Source of the DNA: Albugo candida
Lineage: Eukaryota; Oomycota; Peronosporomycetes; Albuginales; Albuginaceae
Reading direction: 5' to 3'
Length of the DNA stretch: 64,000 nucleotides
Assembly (NCBI GenBank): GCA_905220665.1
Contig: CAJNAR010000149.1
Span: 248,001 to 312,000 of the forward strand
Made by a program: the position numbers and the translations under genes. This document shows, piece after piece, positions 22,400 through 33,547 of the stretch; the first letter of the stretch is position 1, and each line of letters starts with the position of its first letter. The notes under the pieces are model-generated. The model saw nothing but the letters and a program-made list of their open reading frames with translations, made no database searches and was not told the origin of the DNA.

Positions 22400-25300
22400 T
22401 TAAATCAGCACAGAATCCGAGGAGTGAAATGAAGCCTTACCATTTTTCAATTGCTCTTCTATCGCAATTTCTCGTTCACTTTTCAGATGTATGAGAGTTT
22501 CCATGCCAATCAATCTTGCAGTCGCTTTGCTTAAGCTTTCATGGAAATCCGCGTATGCATCTTTGCAATTTGGCTCCACGGCGTTTTTGATGTTTTTGAT
22601 TTGATCTTCTTTTAACTTTATCTCATTTGGTGCATTTTTCGCTTTATCGTCGTCTCGTTCATTTCCATCCAATTTATAGAGATAAGTATCCAATTTCTTG
22701 ATTTTACGCTGCTCTTCAAATTCTGTGTTGCAATCAACATGGCCGTTTTGTTGCGGAATCTGAGCATTAGAATTCCATTGTATCTGGTTGGCTCCCATCA
22801 TCTTTGCTTTGACTGATTCCAATTCCCTGATACTTTGATCACATCGATTTTGCAGTTCAGTAATCTTCACTTTGACCTCTTCAGACTTCAACTGCTGCTG
22901 TTCATTCATCGCCTCGATCTTTCTTTCCAGAGCCTTCTTTTTGTTCAATCAAGGTCGTCATCTCTTCAGAGCTCATACTTTTGGCTTCCACAAGCTTCTG
23001 TTCCTTTTCGAGCAGTTTTGATTCCAAATCCTTCAAACTTTGATCACATCGATTTTGCAGTTCAGTAATCTTCACTTTGACCTCTTCAGACTTCAACTGC
23101 CGCTGTTCATTCATCGCCTCGATCTTTCTTTCCAGAGCCTCGTTTTGTTCAATCAAGGTCGTCATCTCTTCAGAGCTCATACTTTTGGCTTCCACAAGCT
23201 TCTGTTCCTTCTCGAGCAGTTTTGTCTGAGCTGATTCCAAATCCTTCAAACTTTGATCACATCGATTTTGCAGTTCACTAATCTTCACTTTGACCTCTTC
23301 AGACTTCAACTGCTGCTGTTCATTCATCGCCTCGATCTTTCTTTCCAGAGCCTCTTTTTGTTCAATCAAGGTCGTCATCTCTTCAGAGCTCATACTCTTG
23401 GCTTCCACAAGCTTCTGTTCCTTTTCGAGCAGTTTTGATTCCAAATCCTTCAAACTTTGATCACATCGATTTTGCAGTTCACTAATCTTCACTTTGACCT
23501 CTTCAGACTTCAACTGCTGCTGTTCATTCATCGCCTCGATCTTTCTTTCCAGAGCTTCTTTTTGTTCAATCAAGGTCGTCATCTCTTCAGAGCTCATACT
23601 TTTGGCTTCCACAAGCTTCTGTTCCTTCTCGAGCAGTTTTGTCTGAGCTGATTCCAAATCCTTCAAACTTTGATCACATCGATTTTGCAGTTCACTAATC
23701 TTCACTTTGACCTCTTCAGACTTCAACTGCTGCTGTTCATTCATCGCCTCGATCTTTCTTTCCAGAGCTTCTTTTTGTTCAATTAAGGTCGTCATCTCTT
23801 CAGAGCTCATACTCTTGGCTTCCACAAGCTTCTGTTCCTTTTCGAGCAGTTTTGATTCCAAATCCTTCAAACTTTGATCACATCGATTTTGCAGTTCAGT
23901 AATCTTCACTTTGACCTCTTCAGACTTCAATTGCTGCTCTTCATTCATCGCCCACATCTTTCTCTCCAGAGCCTCGTTTTGTTCAATCAAGGTCGTCATC
24001 TCTTCAGAGCTCATACTTTTGGCTTCCACAAGCTTCTGTTCCTTTTCGAGCAGTTTTGATTCCAAATCCTTCAAACTTTGATCACATCGATTTTGCAGTT
24101 CAGTAATCTTCACTTTGACCTCTTCAGACTTCAACTGCTGCTGTTCATTCATCGCCTCGATCTTTCTTTCCAGAGCCTCGTTTTGTTCAATCAAGGTCGT
24201 CATCTCTTCAGAGCTCATACTTTTGGCTTCCACAAGCTTCTGTTCCTTCTCGAGCAGTTTTGTCTGAGCTGATTCCAAATCCTTCATACTTTGATCACAT
24301 CGATTTTGCAGTTCAGTAATCTTCACTTTGACCTCTTCAGACTTCAACTGCTGCTGTTCATTCATCGCCTCGATCTTTCTTTCCAGAGCCTCTTTTTGTT
24401 CAATTAAGGTCGTCATCTCTTCAGAGCTCATACTCTTGGCTTCCACAAGCTTCTGTTCCTTTTCGAGCAGTTTTGATTCCAAATCCTTCAAACTTTGATC
24501 ACATCGATTTTGCAGTTCACTAATCTTCACTTTGACCTCTTCAGACTTCAATTGCTGCTCTTCATTCATCGCCCACATCTTTCTCTCCAGAGCCTCGTTT
24601 TGTTCAATCAAGGTCGTCATCTCTTCAGAGCTCATACTTTTGGCTTCCACAAGCTTCTGTTCCTTCTCGAGCAGTTTTGTCTGAGCTGATTCCAAATCCT
24701 TCAAACTTTGATCACATCGATTTTGCAGTTCAGTAATCTTCACTTTGACCTCTTCAGACTTCAACTGCTGCTGTTCATTCATCGCCTCGATCTTTCTTTC
24801 CAGAGCCTCTTTTTGTTCAATTAAGGTCGTCATCTCTTCAGAGCTCATACTCTTGGCTTCCACAAGCTTCTGTTCCTTTTCGAGCAGTTTTGATTCCAAA
24901 TCCTTCAAACTTTGATCACATCGATTTTGCAGTTCAGTAATCTTCACTTTGACCTCTTCAGACTTCAACTGCTGCTGTTCATTCATCGCCTCGATCTTTC
25001 TTTCCAGAGCCTCGTTTTGTTCAATCAAGGTCGTCATCTCTTCAGAGCTCATACTTTTGGCTTCCACAAGCTTCTGTTCCTTCTCGAGCAGTTTTGTCTG
25101 AGCTGATTCCAAATCCTTCAAACTTTGATCACATCGATTTTGCAGTTCACTAATCTTCACTTTGACCTCTTCAGACTTCAACTGCTGCTGTTCATTCATC
25201 GCCTCGATCTTTCTTTCCAGAGCTTCTTTTTGTTCAATTAAGGTCGTCATCTCTTCAGAGCTCATACTCTTGGCTTCCACAAGCTTCTGTTCCTTTTCGA

Positions 25301-27140
25301 GCAGTTTTGATTCCAAATCCTTCAAACTTTGATCACATCGATTTTGCAGTTCAGTAATCTTCACTTTGACCTCTTCAGACTTCAATTGCTGCTCTTCATT
25401 CATCGCCCACATCTTTCTCTCCAGAGCCTCGTTTTGTTCAATCAAGGTCGTCATCTCTTCAGAGCTCATACTTTTGGCTTCCACAAGCTTCTGTTCCTTC
25501 TCGAGCAGTTTTGTCTGAGCTGATTCCAAATCCTTCATACTTTGATCACATCGATTTTGCAGTTCAGTAATCTTCACTTTGACCTCTTCAGACTTCAACT
25601 GCTGCTGTTCATTCATCGCCTCGATCTTTCTTTCCAGAGCCTCTTTTTGTTCAATTAAGGTCGTCATCTCTTCAGAGCTCATACTCTTGGCTTCCACAAG
25701 CTTCTGTTCCTTTTCGAGCAGTTTTGATTCCAAATCCTTCAAACTTTGATCACATCGATTTTGCAGTTCAGTAATCTTCACTTTGACCTCTTCAGACTTC
25801 AATTGCTGCTCTTCATTCATCGCCCACATCTTTCTCTCCAGAGCCTCGTTTTGTTCAATCAAGGTCGTCATCTCTTCAGAGCTCATACTTTTGGCTTCCA
25901 CAAGCTTCTGTTCCTTCTCGAGCAGTTTTGTCTGAGCTGATTCCAAATCCTTCATACTTTGATCACATCGATTTTGCAGTTGAGTAATCTTCATTTTGAC
26001 CTCTTCAGACTTCAACTGCTGCTGTTCATTCATTTGAAGCATCTCTATTTCGAGTGTCTCTTTCTCTTTTGTCAAATTGAACACTACTACTTCGTTTTTT
26101 GCCGCTGTTAAATGGGCATCTTCAAGTCGTTTTGAAGTCTGACAGCAGTGATCTTCCAGCTCAATAATTTTTTCTTCAAGAAGTTTCCGCTTTGTAACTT
26201 CCTGTTCACTTATCTCATGCATCCGCGTCTCCAATGTCAGCTTCTGCTCTGTTAATTCCGTATCCTTTTCTTTGCTTAGGCATTCCATAGCCTCCACACT
26301 TATTTCATCTTCCCTCGCCCGACTTTCCTGACTGCCATCATACTCTTGGACCAAAATCCTGCTCTCAGCTTGCTTTACTTCCAGACTTTCGTTTTCGAGT
26401 ATTTTTGTGTTGCTCTGTTTCAATGCAAACTTTTTCTCATAGGATATCGCCAGCTGTTCACTCTTTTCCTGCTCTAGAGATCCAAACTCGTTCTTACCAG
26501 AAACTGCTTTGTGGATCACTTCATTTTGCTCATGACGAGCAGATTGGTTCTTAGTATCCGCGGTTTTACTCAGTTCCCTTCTCTGTATCGATGTGAGCTT
26601 TGCGTCATGAAAAATATCGCGGTTTCTTTTAAGTTTCGATCCTTGACTTGACCATTTACGATTGTCGGCGTGGAAGCGTGAAATGATGTTGAGACTCGTA
26701 TCCTCAGCAAGCATGAGCATTCTCTCATTCTCAAGTAAGTGCTTTTGTATCTCACTTCCTTCCTGACGTCGCTCTTCGGGATCCAGCAACCCGTTCAATC
26801 GAAGACATAAGCGTAAGAGAGAGTCGTATCGTTCGCGGGAAACACCATATTGCGGCCAAGTAGACTTGTAAGTTTCATGATTTATTGCGCGTGTACAATC
26901 AGTATTCGTTCCGGTTGCAAGTGAGGTCCCTCGAGTCTGAATCAGCGTTGTCGTTGCACGCGATAGTCTTTTTGTCGCACTATTACAAAGTTTGGAGCAA
27001 TTGCCTCCTGTTTTCAAACGATTTTGAACGCTGGATGCTGTTTTTCTGATCGATGTTGATGCGATTGGTGTCATACATCCTCCGAGAGACGGTCGTGGTA
27101 TTCGACTTGGTACTTTACTTGCTGTGTCCCTAGCATCCAT
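22400..27140 (-). CDS. Giant repetitive coiled-coil protein with N-terminal SxIP motif; reading frame broken by one base near 22934
   Basis: From ATG 27140 the frame runs 1412 residues to a TGA at 22902. The N-terminal 100 residues are basic and Ser/Thr-rich with PSRIPRPS (SxIP type, near residue 12), the motif by which microtubule-tip proteins bind EB1. Residues about 130-390 form an ordinary coiled coil. The rest is about 16 near-identical units of 68 or 71 residues beginning around DLES(AQT)KLLEKEQKLVEAK. In the last unit one extra base near 22934 shifts the frame and stops it 15 codons later. In the other frame the unit completes and continues 150 residues of non-repetitive coiled coil to 22400. 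The full protein would be near 1590 residues. The break may be a sequencing error or a real truncation. Confidence 0.82.
22836..26030 (-). repeat. Tandem coding repeat, about 16 units of 204/213 nt in a 417-nt higher-order period
   Basis: The conserved segment encoding ELQNRCDQS recurs with starts near 22835, 23040, 23253, 23457, 23670, 23874, 24078, 24291, 24495, 24708, 24912, 25125, 25329, 25542, 25746 and 25959. The steps alternate 213 and 204 nt (417 nt per pair), with one place (23874 to 24078) where two 204-nt units follow one another. The 9-nt difference encodes AQT. Units differ at few sites, with two variants of one helix (IEAMNEQQQ and MWAMNEEQQ). Both steps are multiples of 3, so copy-number change keeps the frame. 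Confidence 0.95.
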
Positions 27141-27227
27141 TCACAGATGAATTAGTCTCTCTCAATCCCATTGCCATGTTAATCACCAAGTACTGACCCT
27201 GTCTTCAATGGTGTCGCACGCAAGAGT

Positions 27228-28476
27228 TTACTGGGCTAATAAACAGCAAATAATAAGGCAAAGTGGCCGGGAAGAGAAAAGAGTAGCGCTTTTGACCTGT
27301 GTGTGGGTATCGATTGATTCAGAGCGTTCTCGCTTCAAATGCTTTTTGACACCATCATCGATTTTCAAGTCGATTCTACAGCCACGCATTCATTACTACA
27401 TGAAGAGTTTCAATGAATGAGATGTATCACACACCTGCTCGCTTCAGCAGGCCAAATCTCGATAAATCTCCTGCATAACGTCAGTATGACGTCACCATTC
27501 GATTCATACAATTGAGGCTTACCAGTAGCACTGACGCGCAATTTCCCTGCTTTTCGCAGAAGCATTGCTCAATGATTCCTGCAATAATGCGTCACTGATC
27601 ATGAACGAAAGAGAGAGATTGGAGCGTACCACGATCGCAACTTGTAAAGATCCTCTGAAGTAGTCAAGATGACTTTTGTTCCATACATTTAATGCTAGAA
27701 GAACATATTGCATGCAGCTGTCTCGTGTCTCTCGTTTTCTGAACATAACTTTTAGCGGGTATTGTAAAATGCCTCTTAATTTATCATCGTACCTTCCACC
27801 TGAAAGAGCAAAAAGAATTGGGCTCAGGACGTGTTTAGACGGTGCTAGCTTCATAATTTGACCAACACAATCATCCACTGCTGTTGTATTCACCTACTGG
27901 CGGTAATCATATATCAGGATTCAGTTTGAATTCGACTTGGACTTGCACCTTGTTGGAAGATCCTCTTGCTTCCAGCAAACATGGAAATACTTCACGAAGC
28001 AACATACTGCATCTCATAGCTCCAGCTGCTTCAACAAGCTTACTGAAAGTCCGACATGCTTCCTTGACTACTGGTCCACGTAAATTGAGAACCTTGCAAA
28101 AAGGGACAAACATCAGATCCAGTTATTTATGTATATAAAAATGATTTCACACCAAATTGCGCATCGGACTGACTAGAACTTGTAAGTTTTCAACTGAGAA
28201 GAGAGAATCAAGTTTGGACCAGTTGGTGGTCTGCTCGTCGCCAGATGAATCCTTTGGATTGATATTTTCGATGTCAGCCTGAGAGCAAATCGGCTCTATT
28301 TTTTAAACTTTGATCTCAATCTTGTGTTCAGATCATGCGCGGTCAAGTTTGGTGCAAATATCGACTAGCACGTTTGCTTTGGTACGGAACGACTACACGC
28401 ATCAGAAACTGTTGATATCGGAGCCTGAATTTGCGCATAATGGAGACATTACCATACTTCCCAAGTCCATTTTCAT
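27228..28476 (-). CDS. CLASP/TOG-domain-like protein
   Basis: Well-supported exons are 28278-28153, 28092-27949, 27893-27523 and 27470-27435, each with good splice signals and continuous frame. The helical segment LVSPMRNL joined to VLNLRGPVVKEACRTFSKL, and then VDDCVGQIMKLAP, matches the HEAT-type CLASP N-terminal (TOG) domain, which binds tubulin and stabilises microtubules. ATG 28476 as start needs an unusually long intron of about 180 nt, and the last exon (27375 to a TAA at 27228) is a best guess. At roughly 290 residues it is a single-TOG protein, far shorter than full CLASPs. Its 3' end lies under 100 nt upstream of the SxIP coiled-coil gene on the same strand. An in-frame TGA just before that gene's ATG argues against one fused protein. 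Confidence 0.68.
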
Positions 28477-28950
28477 TGTGCAATGTTCTGGTTGAAAAAC
28501 AGATCTGTTTGAATTACTTCGTGATTGCAATTCAAACTTTTTGAATTGATAGCGATAAATATTGACCGGTTCATGAAGATTGTGACCGCAAGCAAGAATT
28601 GGCGATGAGACTTGCTGCAGTACATCAACTCATATGCGGTCAATTGAAGTTTGCAATTCAAAATAGATCGTGAGACATATACGATGATTCTGTTTTTAAA
28701 GCAGCAAACCCATCGAATATATAGGCCAACTGCGTTATTTTTCAGAAAATATGTGTAAAATAGATCATACTTGCATCATGTACTACTTGCACAAAAGAGA
28801 TAATTTCACGCGAGATAAAAAATAGAAGGTTTTTGTGGTTTATCATTGCCCTACTTGACTTCAACATGCAGAGAGCTCCGTAATGTGTAACTTGTCGGTG
28901 TTGACTACTTTTGCCAGTCCACCTAAATAGTAGACGGTTTGGAGAGCAGA
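28477..28950. promoter_or_regulatory. Intergenic region between divergent CLASP-like and VPS20 genes
   Basis: About 470 nt of AT-rich sequence with only short frames. It must contain the 5' regions of both neighbours. Nothing specific could be assigned. Confidence 0.35.
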
Positions 28951-29812
28951 ATGGGTTTATTTTCATCCAAAGCCAAGTCGAACGCAAATGTGCGACGTAA
29001 TACGGCTAAAGTCTCAGAACAAGACTTGGCTATCTTGGAATTGAAAAACACAAGGGATAAACTGGTAAAGTATCAATCGCGTTTGGATATTGAGATGCAG
29101 CAGCTACACGAAAGTGCGAAAAAGCTTGTGCTGGCGAAAAAAAAGGTTCTTTCAACTTGCTTCCAGCCTTGCTATTTTCGTTCAACTCATACTTTGTAGG
29201 AGAGAGCCAAGACTGTGCTGCAAATCAGAAAATTCAAGGAACGTCAAATTAAAGAAGCTGATGTGCAACTATTGAATGTCATCCAGCTAATCGACACTGT
29301 GTCATGGGAAACAGAACAGGTCAAGGTTTTCGAAGCTATCAAAGGAGGAAATAAACTTCTGCAATCAATTCATAAGGTAAGCTCTGTTTCCGATTAGAAG
29401 GCATACAAGTACTGATTGGTGTCTAGGACATGAATATTGAAGCTGTGGAGAAACTAATGCTCGAAACTAGAGATGCTCGGCAGACTGAAGATGTACCTTT
29501 ATTTTTTGAAGCTTCTCAATCGCCTCAAATAATTTACAACCCTTGTGTTGTAGCAAATAAGCTCTTTGATCGCGGGTTACACCTTGGACGCAAATGAAGA
29601 CGCCATTCTTGATGAACTGAAAGCAATCGAAGCCCAGGAAACAGCAGCACTAGAAAAGAGTCTACCAGAGGTGCCAACAGAGCCAGTGGAACAAGGTAGA
29701 TTCACAAAAATCTCAAAAAGCAATCTTTTGATTTGTCCACATAGATGCAGATGTTATCGTTCCTTCCCGTACGAAGTCGAAACGGAATTCGGAAGCGATT
29801 GCTTCAAGTTGA
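28951..29812 (+). CDS. VPS20: ESCRT-III subunit VPS20/CHMP6
   Basis: Five exons, 28951-29145, 29200-29376, 29427-29492, 29554-29695 and 29745-29812, give 215 residues, the usual length; the four introns are 49-61 nt. It starts MGLFSSKAK, the N-myristoylation signal (Gly2) typical of VPS20/CHMP6 among Snf7-family proteins. A long basic helical hairpin follows (residues 25-110), with an acidic C-terminal half. VPS20 links ESCRT-II to Snf7 at endosomes and starts filament assembly during multivesicular body formation. Start choice is firm, because only ATG 28951 yields the MG motif. Confidence 0.9.
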
Positions 29813-30223
29813 CTCAAGAGCGAAGTGAACCATAGCTTCTCACTGACAAGCTGTCTTGGTTTCTTGTCTTATTCAGGCATTATTGCAAATGTATTTCTCT
29901 TATGATCGACTAGGTATAGTCAGAACCACACTAGAGCTTGCCAAATGTGACATTAGCGAAGGTCAGAAGTACGATATCATTCAACTATATAGAGGTTCCT
30001 GAGATTGTACCACATTTTATACCTTGCCGTTGAGGTACATCCTATACTTGTTAAATATCAATTCACGTCATCTTAGTGTGGTTGCATCAATACGACTCGG
30101 TAACTCCTTTCGATTATGTAACATGACGCCTAGAACCTAAAGCAAGCGCCTTGACATGATCATTGCTGACAGTATTTCAGTTAAGTTTTTAGGCGTTGCG
30201 CGTTATTACTAATTTTAACGTGG
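29813..30223. other. Intergenic, no supported gene
   Basis: About 410 nt between two plus-strand genes. No open frame with recognisable content was found and no element identified. Confidence 0.35.
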
Positions 30224-31735
30224 ATGTCGGAAGAAGAATGCGAAATTTCCACACCTTATTGTAATCCAACTGCCTTTGGTATAAATATTTTGATATGTAT
30301 GCTTCTGATTGCTACTGCAGGGATGATGGCTGGTCTCACAATGGGGCTGTTATCGCTTGACAAATTGAATATTCTCATTCTTAAGATGGAAGGCTCACTT
30401 CTCGAGAAGCGATACGCTGCAAAAGTTGCTCCAATAGTAGACCGTCATCATTTTCTTCTGGTTACTCTTCTTCTCGTCAATGCGGGCGCTAACGAAGCGC
30501 TGCCGATATTTCTGAATCGACTTGTGCCGGAAGCAATTTCCATATTACTATCAGTGACCTGTGTCCTTTTGTTCGGAGAGATATTACCCTCCGCGATCTT
30601 CACAGGACCTCAGCAGCTTCAAATTGCGGCATTTCTTTCTCCACTTGTCAAGTTTCTGATGATTGTTACATCGCCCATTTCATATCCGATCAGCAAGGTT
30701 CTCGACTATTGTTTTGGCGACGATCATGCGTTACAAAAATACAAAAGAAATGAATTGAAGGCTTTGATCGCATTGCAGAAAGAAAGTCAACAGGCAAAAT
30801 TGCATCGTCTCGATCGGGCGAGGATGGAAGCAAATATACCATATTGTCGCTCATTCAGCAAAGGAACGTTCACCAAAGTAGATATCGCAGACTACGGGAA
30901 TCTAAATTCAGAATTTCCAACTCCGCACAGAGAACTACATTCGGCTCATGGTACGCGCCTACATCTTGATGAAGTGACGATCATCCATGGGGCATTGGAT
31001 TTATCTTCGAAAACCGTTGTCGAAGTAATGATTCCAATAGCAAAAGTATATATGCTAGAGCATAGTACTAAGCTGAATCAAAACGTGATGGCGGATATCC
31101 TAGCATCGGGGCACAGCCGTATCCCAGTTTACAAAGAGCATCCGTCGAACATCATAGGTCTATTGCTTGTCAAAAGACTGATCGTCGTGGATCCAGATGA
31201 TCAACGTGCCGTAAAAGATTTGTGTCTTCGAAAACCAATTGTTACGACACCAGATGAGTCATGCTATTCCATTTTAAACGAATTTCAGAAAGGAAGGTCC
31301 CACATTGCATTACTGACAAAAGAAGCGCAGATTGTCGAAAAGTGCTGGGAAGAAGAGAAAGACATACCACCAAATGTGGAATTTGTCGGAATTGTGACGA
31401 TCGAAGACGTTATTGAGGAGCTGATACAAGAAGAAATTGAAGATGAATCGGATATGTACGTGCAAGGGATAGTAAATCACTGGCGATCAAAAGCGAAGAA
31501 GCATACTTTTCACCCAGCCGGAAAATCTTTTGTCAAAACGAAGCTGAAGGCTTTGGCAGAGCGCGCTCGTCTTCGCGTACGGGATCGAAAGCTTCTATTG
31601 TCTGGCTCCGATCTGGACGATTTGAGGAATCGATCGATGATACAAGTGTTGTCACCATCCCATTTCGTAGGTCATTCCGATTCTACGCAGCACCTTGAAA
31701 TTATATCGGAGTCAACTCCGTTGATTAATCAGTGA
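30224..31735 (+). CDS. CNNM/Mam3-type metal transporter (DUF21 plus CBS pair)
   Basis: A single exon of 503 residues. Residues 15-190 form the DUF21/CNNM membrane domain with several hydrophobic helices and the conserved GLTMGLLSLDKLNILIL and FGEILPSAIF segments. Residues about 245-420 hold two CBS motifs (SKTVVEVMIP through SGHSRIPVY, and later EFVGIVTIEDVIEELIQEEI), the Bateman module that binds nucleotide in this family. A basic C-terminal tail follows. Homologues move or sense Mg2+ and other divalent ions at the plasma or vacuolar membrane. Transport was not tested; the assignment rests on the domain order. Confidence 0.92.
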   Translation: MSEEECEISTPYCNPTAFGINILICMLLIATAGMMAGLTMGLLSLDKLNILILKMEGSLLEKRYAAKVAPIVDRHHFLLVTLLLVNAGANEALPIFLNRLVPEAISILLSVTCVLLFGEILPSAIFTGPQQLQIAAFLSPLVKFLMIVTSPISYPISKVLDYCFGDDHALQKYKRNELKALIALQKESQQAKLHRLDRARMEANIPYCRSFSKGTFTKVDIADYGNLNSEFPTPHRELHSAHGTRLHLDEVTIIHGALDLSSKTVVEVMIPIAKVYMLEHSTKLNQNVMADILASGHSRIPVYKEHPSNIIGLLLVKRLIVVDPDDQRAVKDLCLRKPIVTTPDESCYSILNEFQKGRSHIALLTKEAQIVEKCWEEEKDIPPNVEFVGIVTIEDVIEELIQEEIEDESDMYVQGIVNHWRSKAKKHTFHPAGKSFVKTKLKALAERARLRVRDRKLLLSGSDLDDLRNRSMIQVLSPSHFVGHSDSTQHLEIISESTPLINQ

Positions 31736-31933
31736 TTCAAGAATGTATTTGATGACACATTGCATCTGCCTTTGTCTTTCTATGTATTACGTGGCCTTGA
31801 CCAAGGGTAGGAATGAATCACAGAATTATTTCAAAGAACAATAGCGCGTTTTCTTCTCGCAATATATTCGGTAAAAACTTTGTAAAAATCGCTGTTACAT
31901 GGTCATCGCTATCTAAGCAAGAATTCAATCCGG

Positions 31934-33055
31934 TCAGAAAACTCGTACTTTCGAGAAAAAGCTTGCTTTCTTCCTATTTGTTGGTGGCAACTCTTTCTCG
32001 AGCTTTTCCTTCAAAACTTTTTGTCCAAGCTGTGAACAGAATGGCTTTACGTCCTGCTTCAGCACTGCGAGTGTGCTATCTTTGATGGGTTGGAACATAG
32101 ATCGTTCCGGGCATCCAAGACGTAACTGAGCAAATTTTCGATCCAATGCAGTGCATGAGACCTCAAAAGGTGATCCAGGGGCCAAGAAGTACAGATATAT
32201 GTTCCATGCATACGCCTTCAAATCATCGCCTATCTTTCGATCCGCTAAATGCTCGAACCGTAAAATATGATGAGTGCACTTGAGATTCTCCGCTTTGAAT
32301 TCTATCAGAATATGAAAACAACTTTGACAAAACGTTCACGAAAATATGCATTTACTGTTTTCCAAGTACTCCAGCATTTCTTGAAACAAAATTTTGTCGT
32401 TCAAAATCTCGTCCAGTGAGTACTCGCTGGATGAGTTAATGCGCTCTTCTGTTAAAACTATTTTTGTTGGCAGATCATTATCAAAAGCCGCATCTTCAAG
32501 TGTATCCGTGCTCATCTTTTCAAGTGCTGCACGAAATACTGATTCCATATCTTTGAATTGAGGCGACTTCAAAAATCTGCCCAATGTATCCTTTTGAAGT
32601 GTCTTCACAGCATCTTTGACAGCAACTTCAAACAAATTTTGACGATAAACTCCAGGAAATTTCAAGCGTTCCATTGTGATCAATCGATCTTCCGATGGTA
32701 AGCTTACTTCACTAGGGGAATTAGTAGATAGAAATTCGGCCCATATAGTCTCTGCTAGGTTCTTGCATGTTACGGCGGCTTCGGGATCTCGAAAGTCGAG
32801 AATGGCACATTGATCCTTAAATTTATCAACGGCCATAAAGAAATTCAAATTCTCAGCACAGTACTATCAATACGATAAAAACAATGAGTAGATCGCAGTC
32901 AGTAAAATTTATAAGCATACTTGTTTTTGACAAAAGTCTAAGAGATAACCGCATGAAATCGGATTTTGCACAATGTCGTCAATGGATAAATCCCGTCCTT
33001 TTTCGTCAAGTACACGTAGCAGACTCTCAATCTCATTCTTCCCTGTTCTAGACAT
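31934..33055 (-). CDS. Protein with two tandem RGS domains
   Basis: Exons 33055-32921, 32851-32356 and 32301-31934 (introns 69 and 54 nt) give 332 residues. RGS box 1 spans residues 15-170: IVQNPISCGYLLDFCQKQ, then NLNFFMAVDKFKD, ending KDTLGRFLKSPQF. RGS box 2 spans about 195-305: LNDKILFQEMLEYLE, then ENLKCTHHILRFEHLADRK, YFLAPGSPFEV and a closing helix ending near SQLGQ. RGS domains accelerate GTP hydrolysis on G-alpha subunits. No membrane or other signalling domain is attached. Box 2 has a non-standard end where a typical domain has a Phe-Leu pair, so activity of both boxes is uncertain. Confidence 0.82.
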
Positions 33056-33547
33056 CCCAACTCTGTCTATGCCTTGAGCGATTCAAAACACTACTTCTCA
33101 ACGAGTTTTATCTCGTGACGGTTCGGCTTGATTGACGTTTCAAAACTTCGATCAAGTTTTTTTTATGCATTATAAGCGCAATTTTCTCATGGATGGTTAG
33201 TGTTGACAGGACTAGGAATGTGGTAGATGAACGATAGTGGTAATGGCCTTTCACAAGCTTTTCTAATTGCAGGCCAAGATTTGCTTTGACTTGTGTCAGA
33301 TTGATATCACTCGTTAGGACTGTTCATTATGAGAACATTAATCTAGGTAATGATACTAATTTTGAAACGATTGGGTTGATCGTTAATGTCAGATTAATCG
33401 CTCGCGCAACATGAACTTTGATACACCTTTTCTTAGTTTAGGAACCGATGCGTGGACTGGTAGACCGCACCATATTTGCTCTAAAGAGGTCAGTCACTAT
33501 GATCGGATTGCTGTTCTTCCCAACTCAGCTTCTGCTGCCAGTCGTTG
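33056..33547. promoter_or_regulatory. Intergenic region between divergent RGS and CRT-like genes
   Basis: About 490 nt holding the 5' regions of both genes. A short frame starting at ATG 33412 with a possible donor could be an upstream exon of the transporter, but it does not join in frame to the first clear exon. Confidence 0.35.

Noticed and set aside
23040..25940. Series of 61-64-codon plus-strand frames beginning MITSILQF at each repeat
   Set aside because: They are the exact antisense of the coiled-coil repeat and recur only because the repeat does; no start context, splice sites or independent domain.
22400..27140. Repeat array as a CRISPR or satellite
   Set aside because: All unit lengths are multiples of 3, coding is continuous through nearly the whole array, and there are no unique spacers.
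27140..28278. CLASP-like and coiled-coil genes as a single protein
   Set aside because: An in-frame TGA sits directly before ATG 27140 and no acceptor lies between it and the ATG, so a spliced fusion cannot be built.
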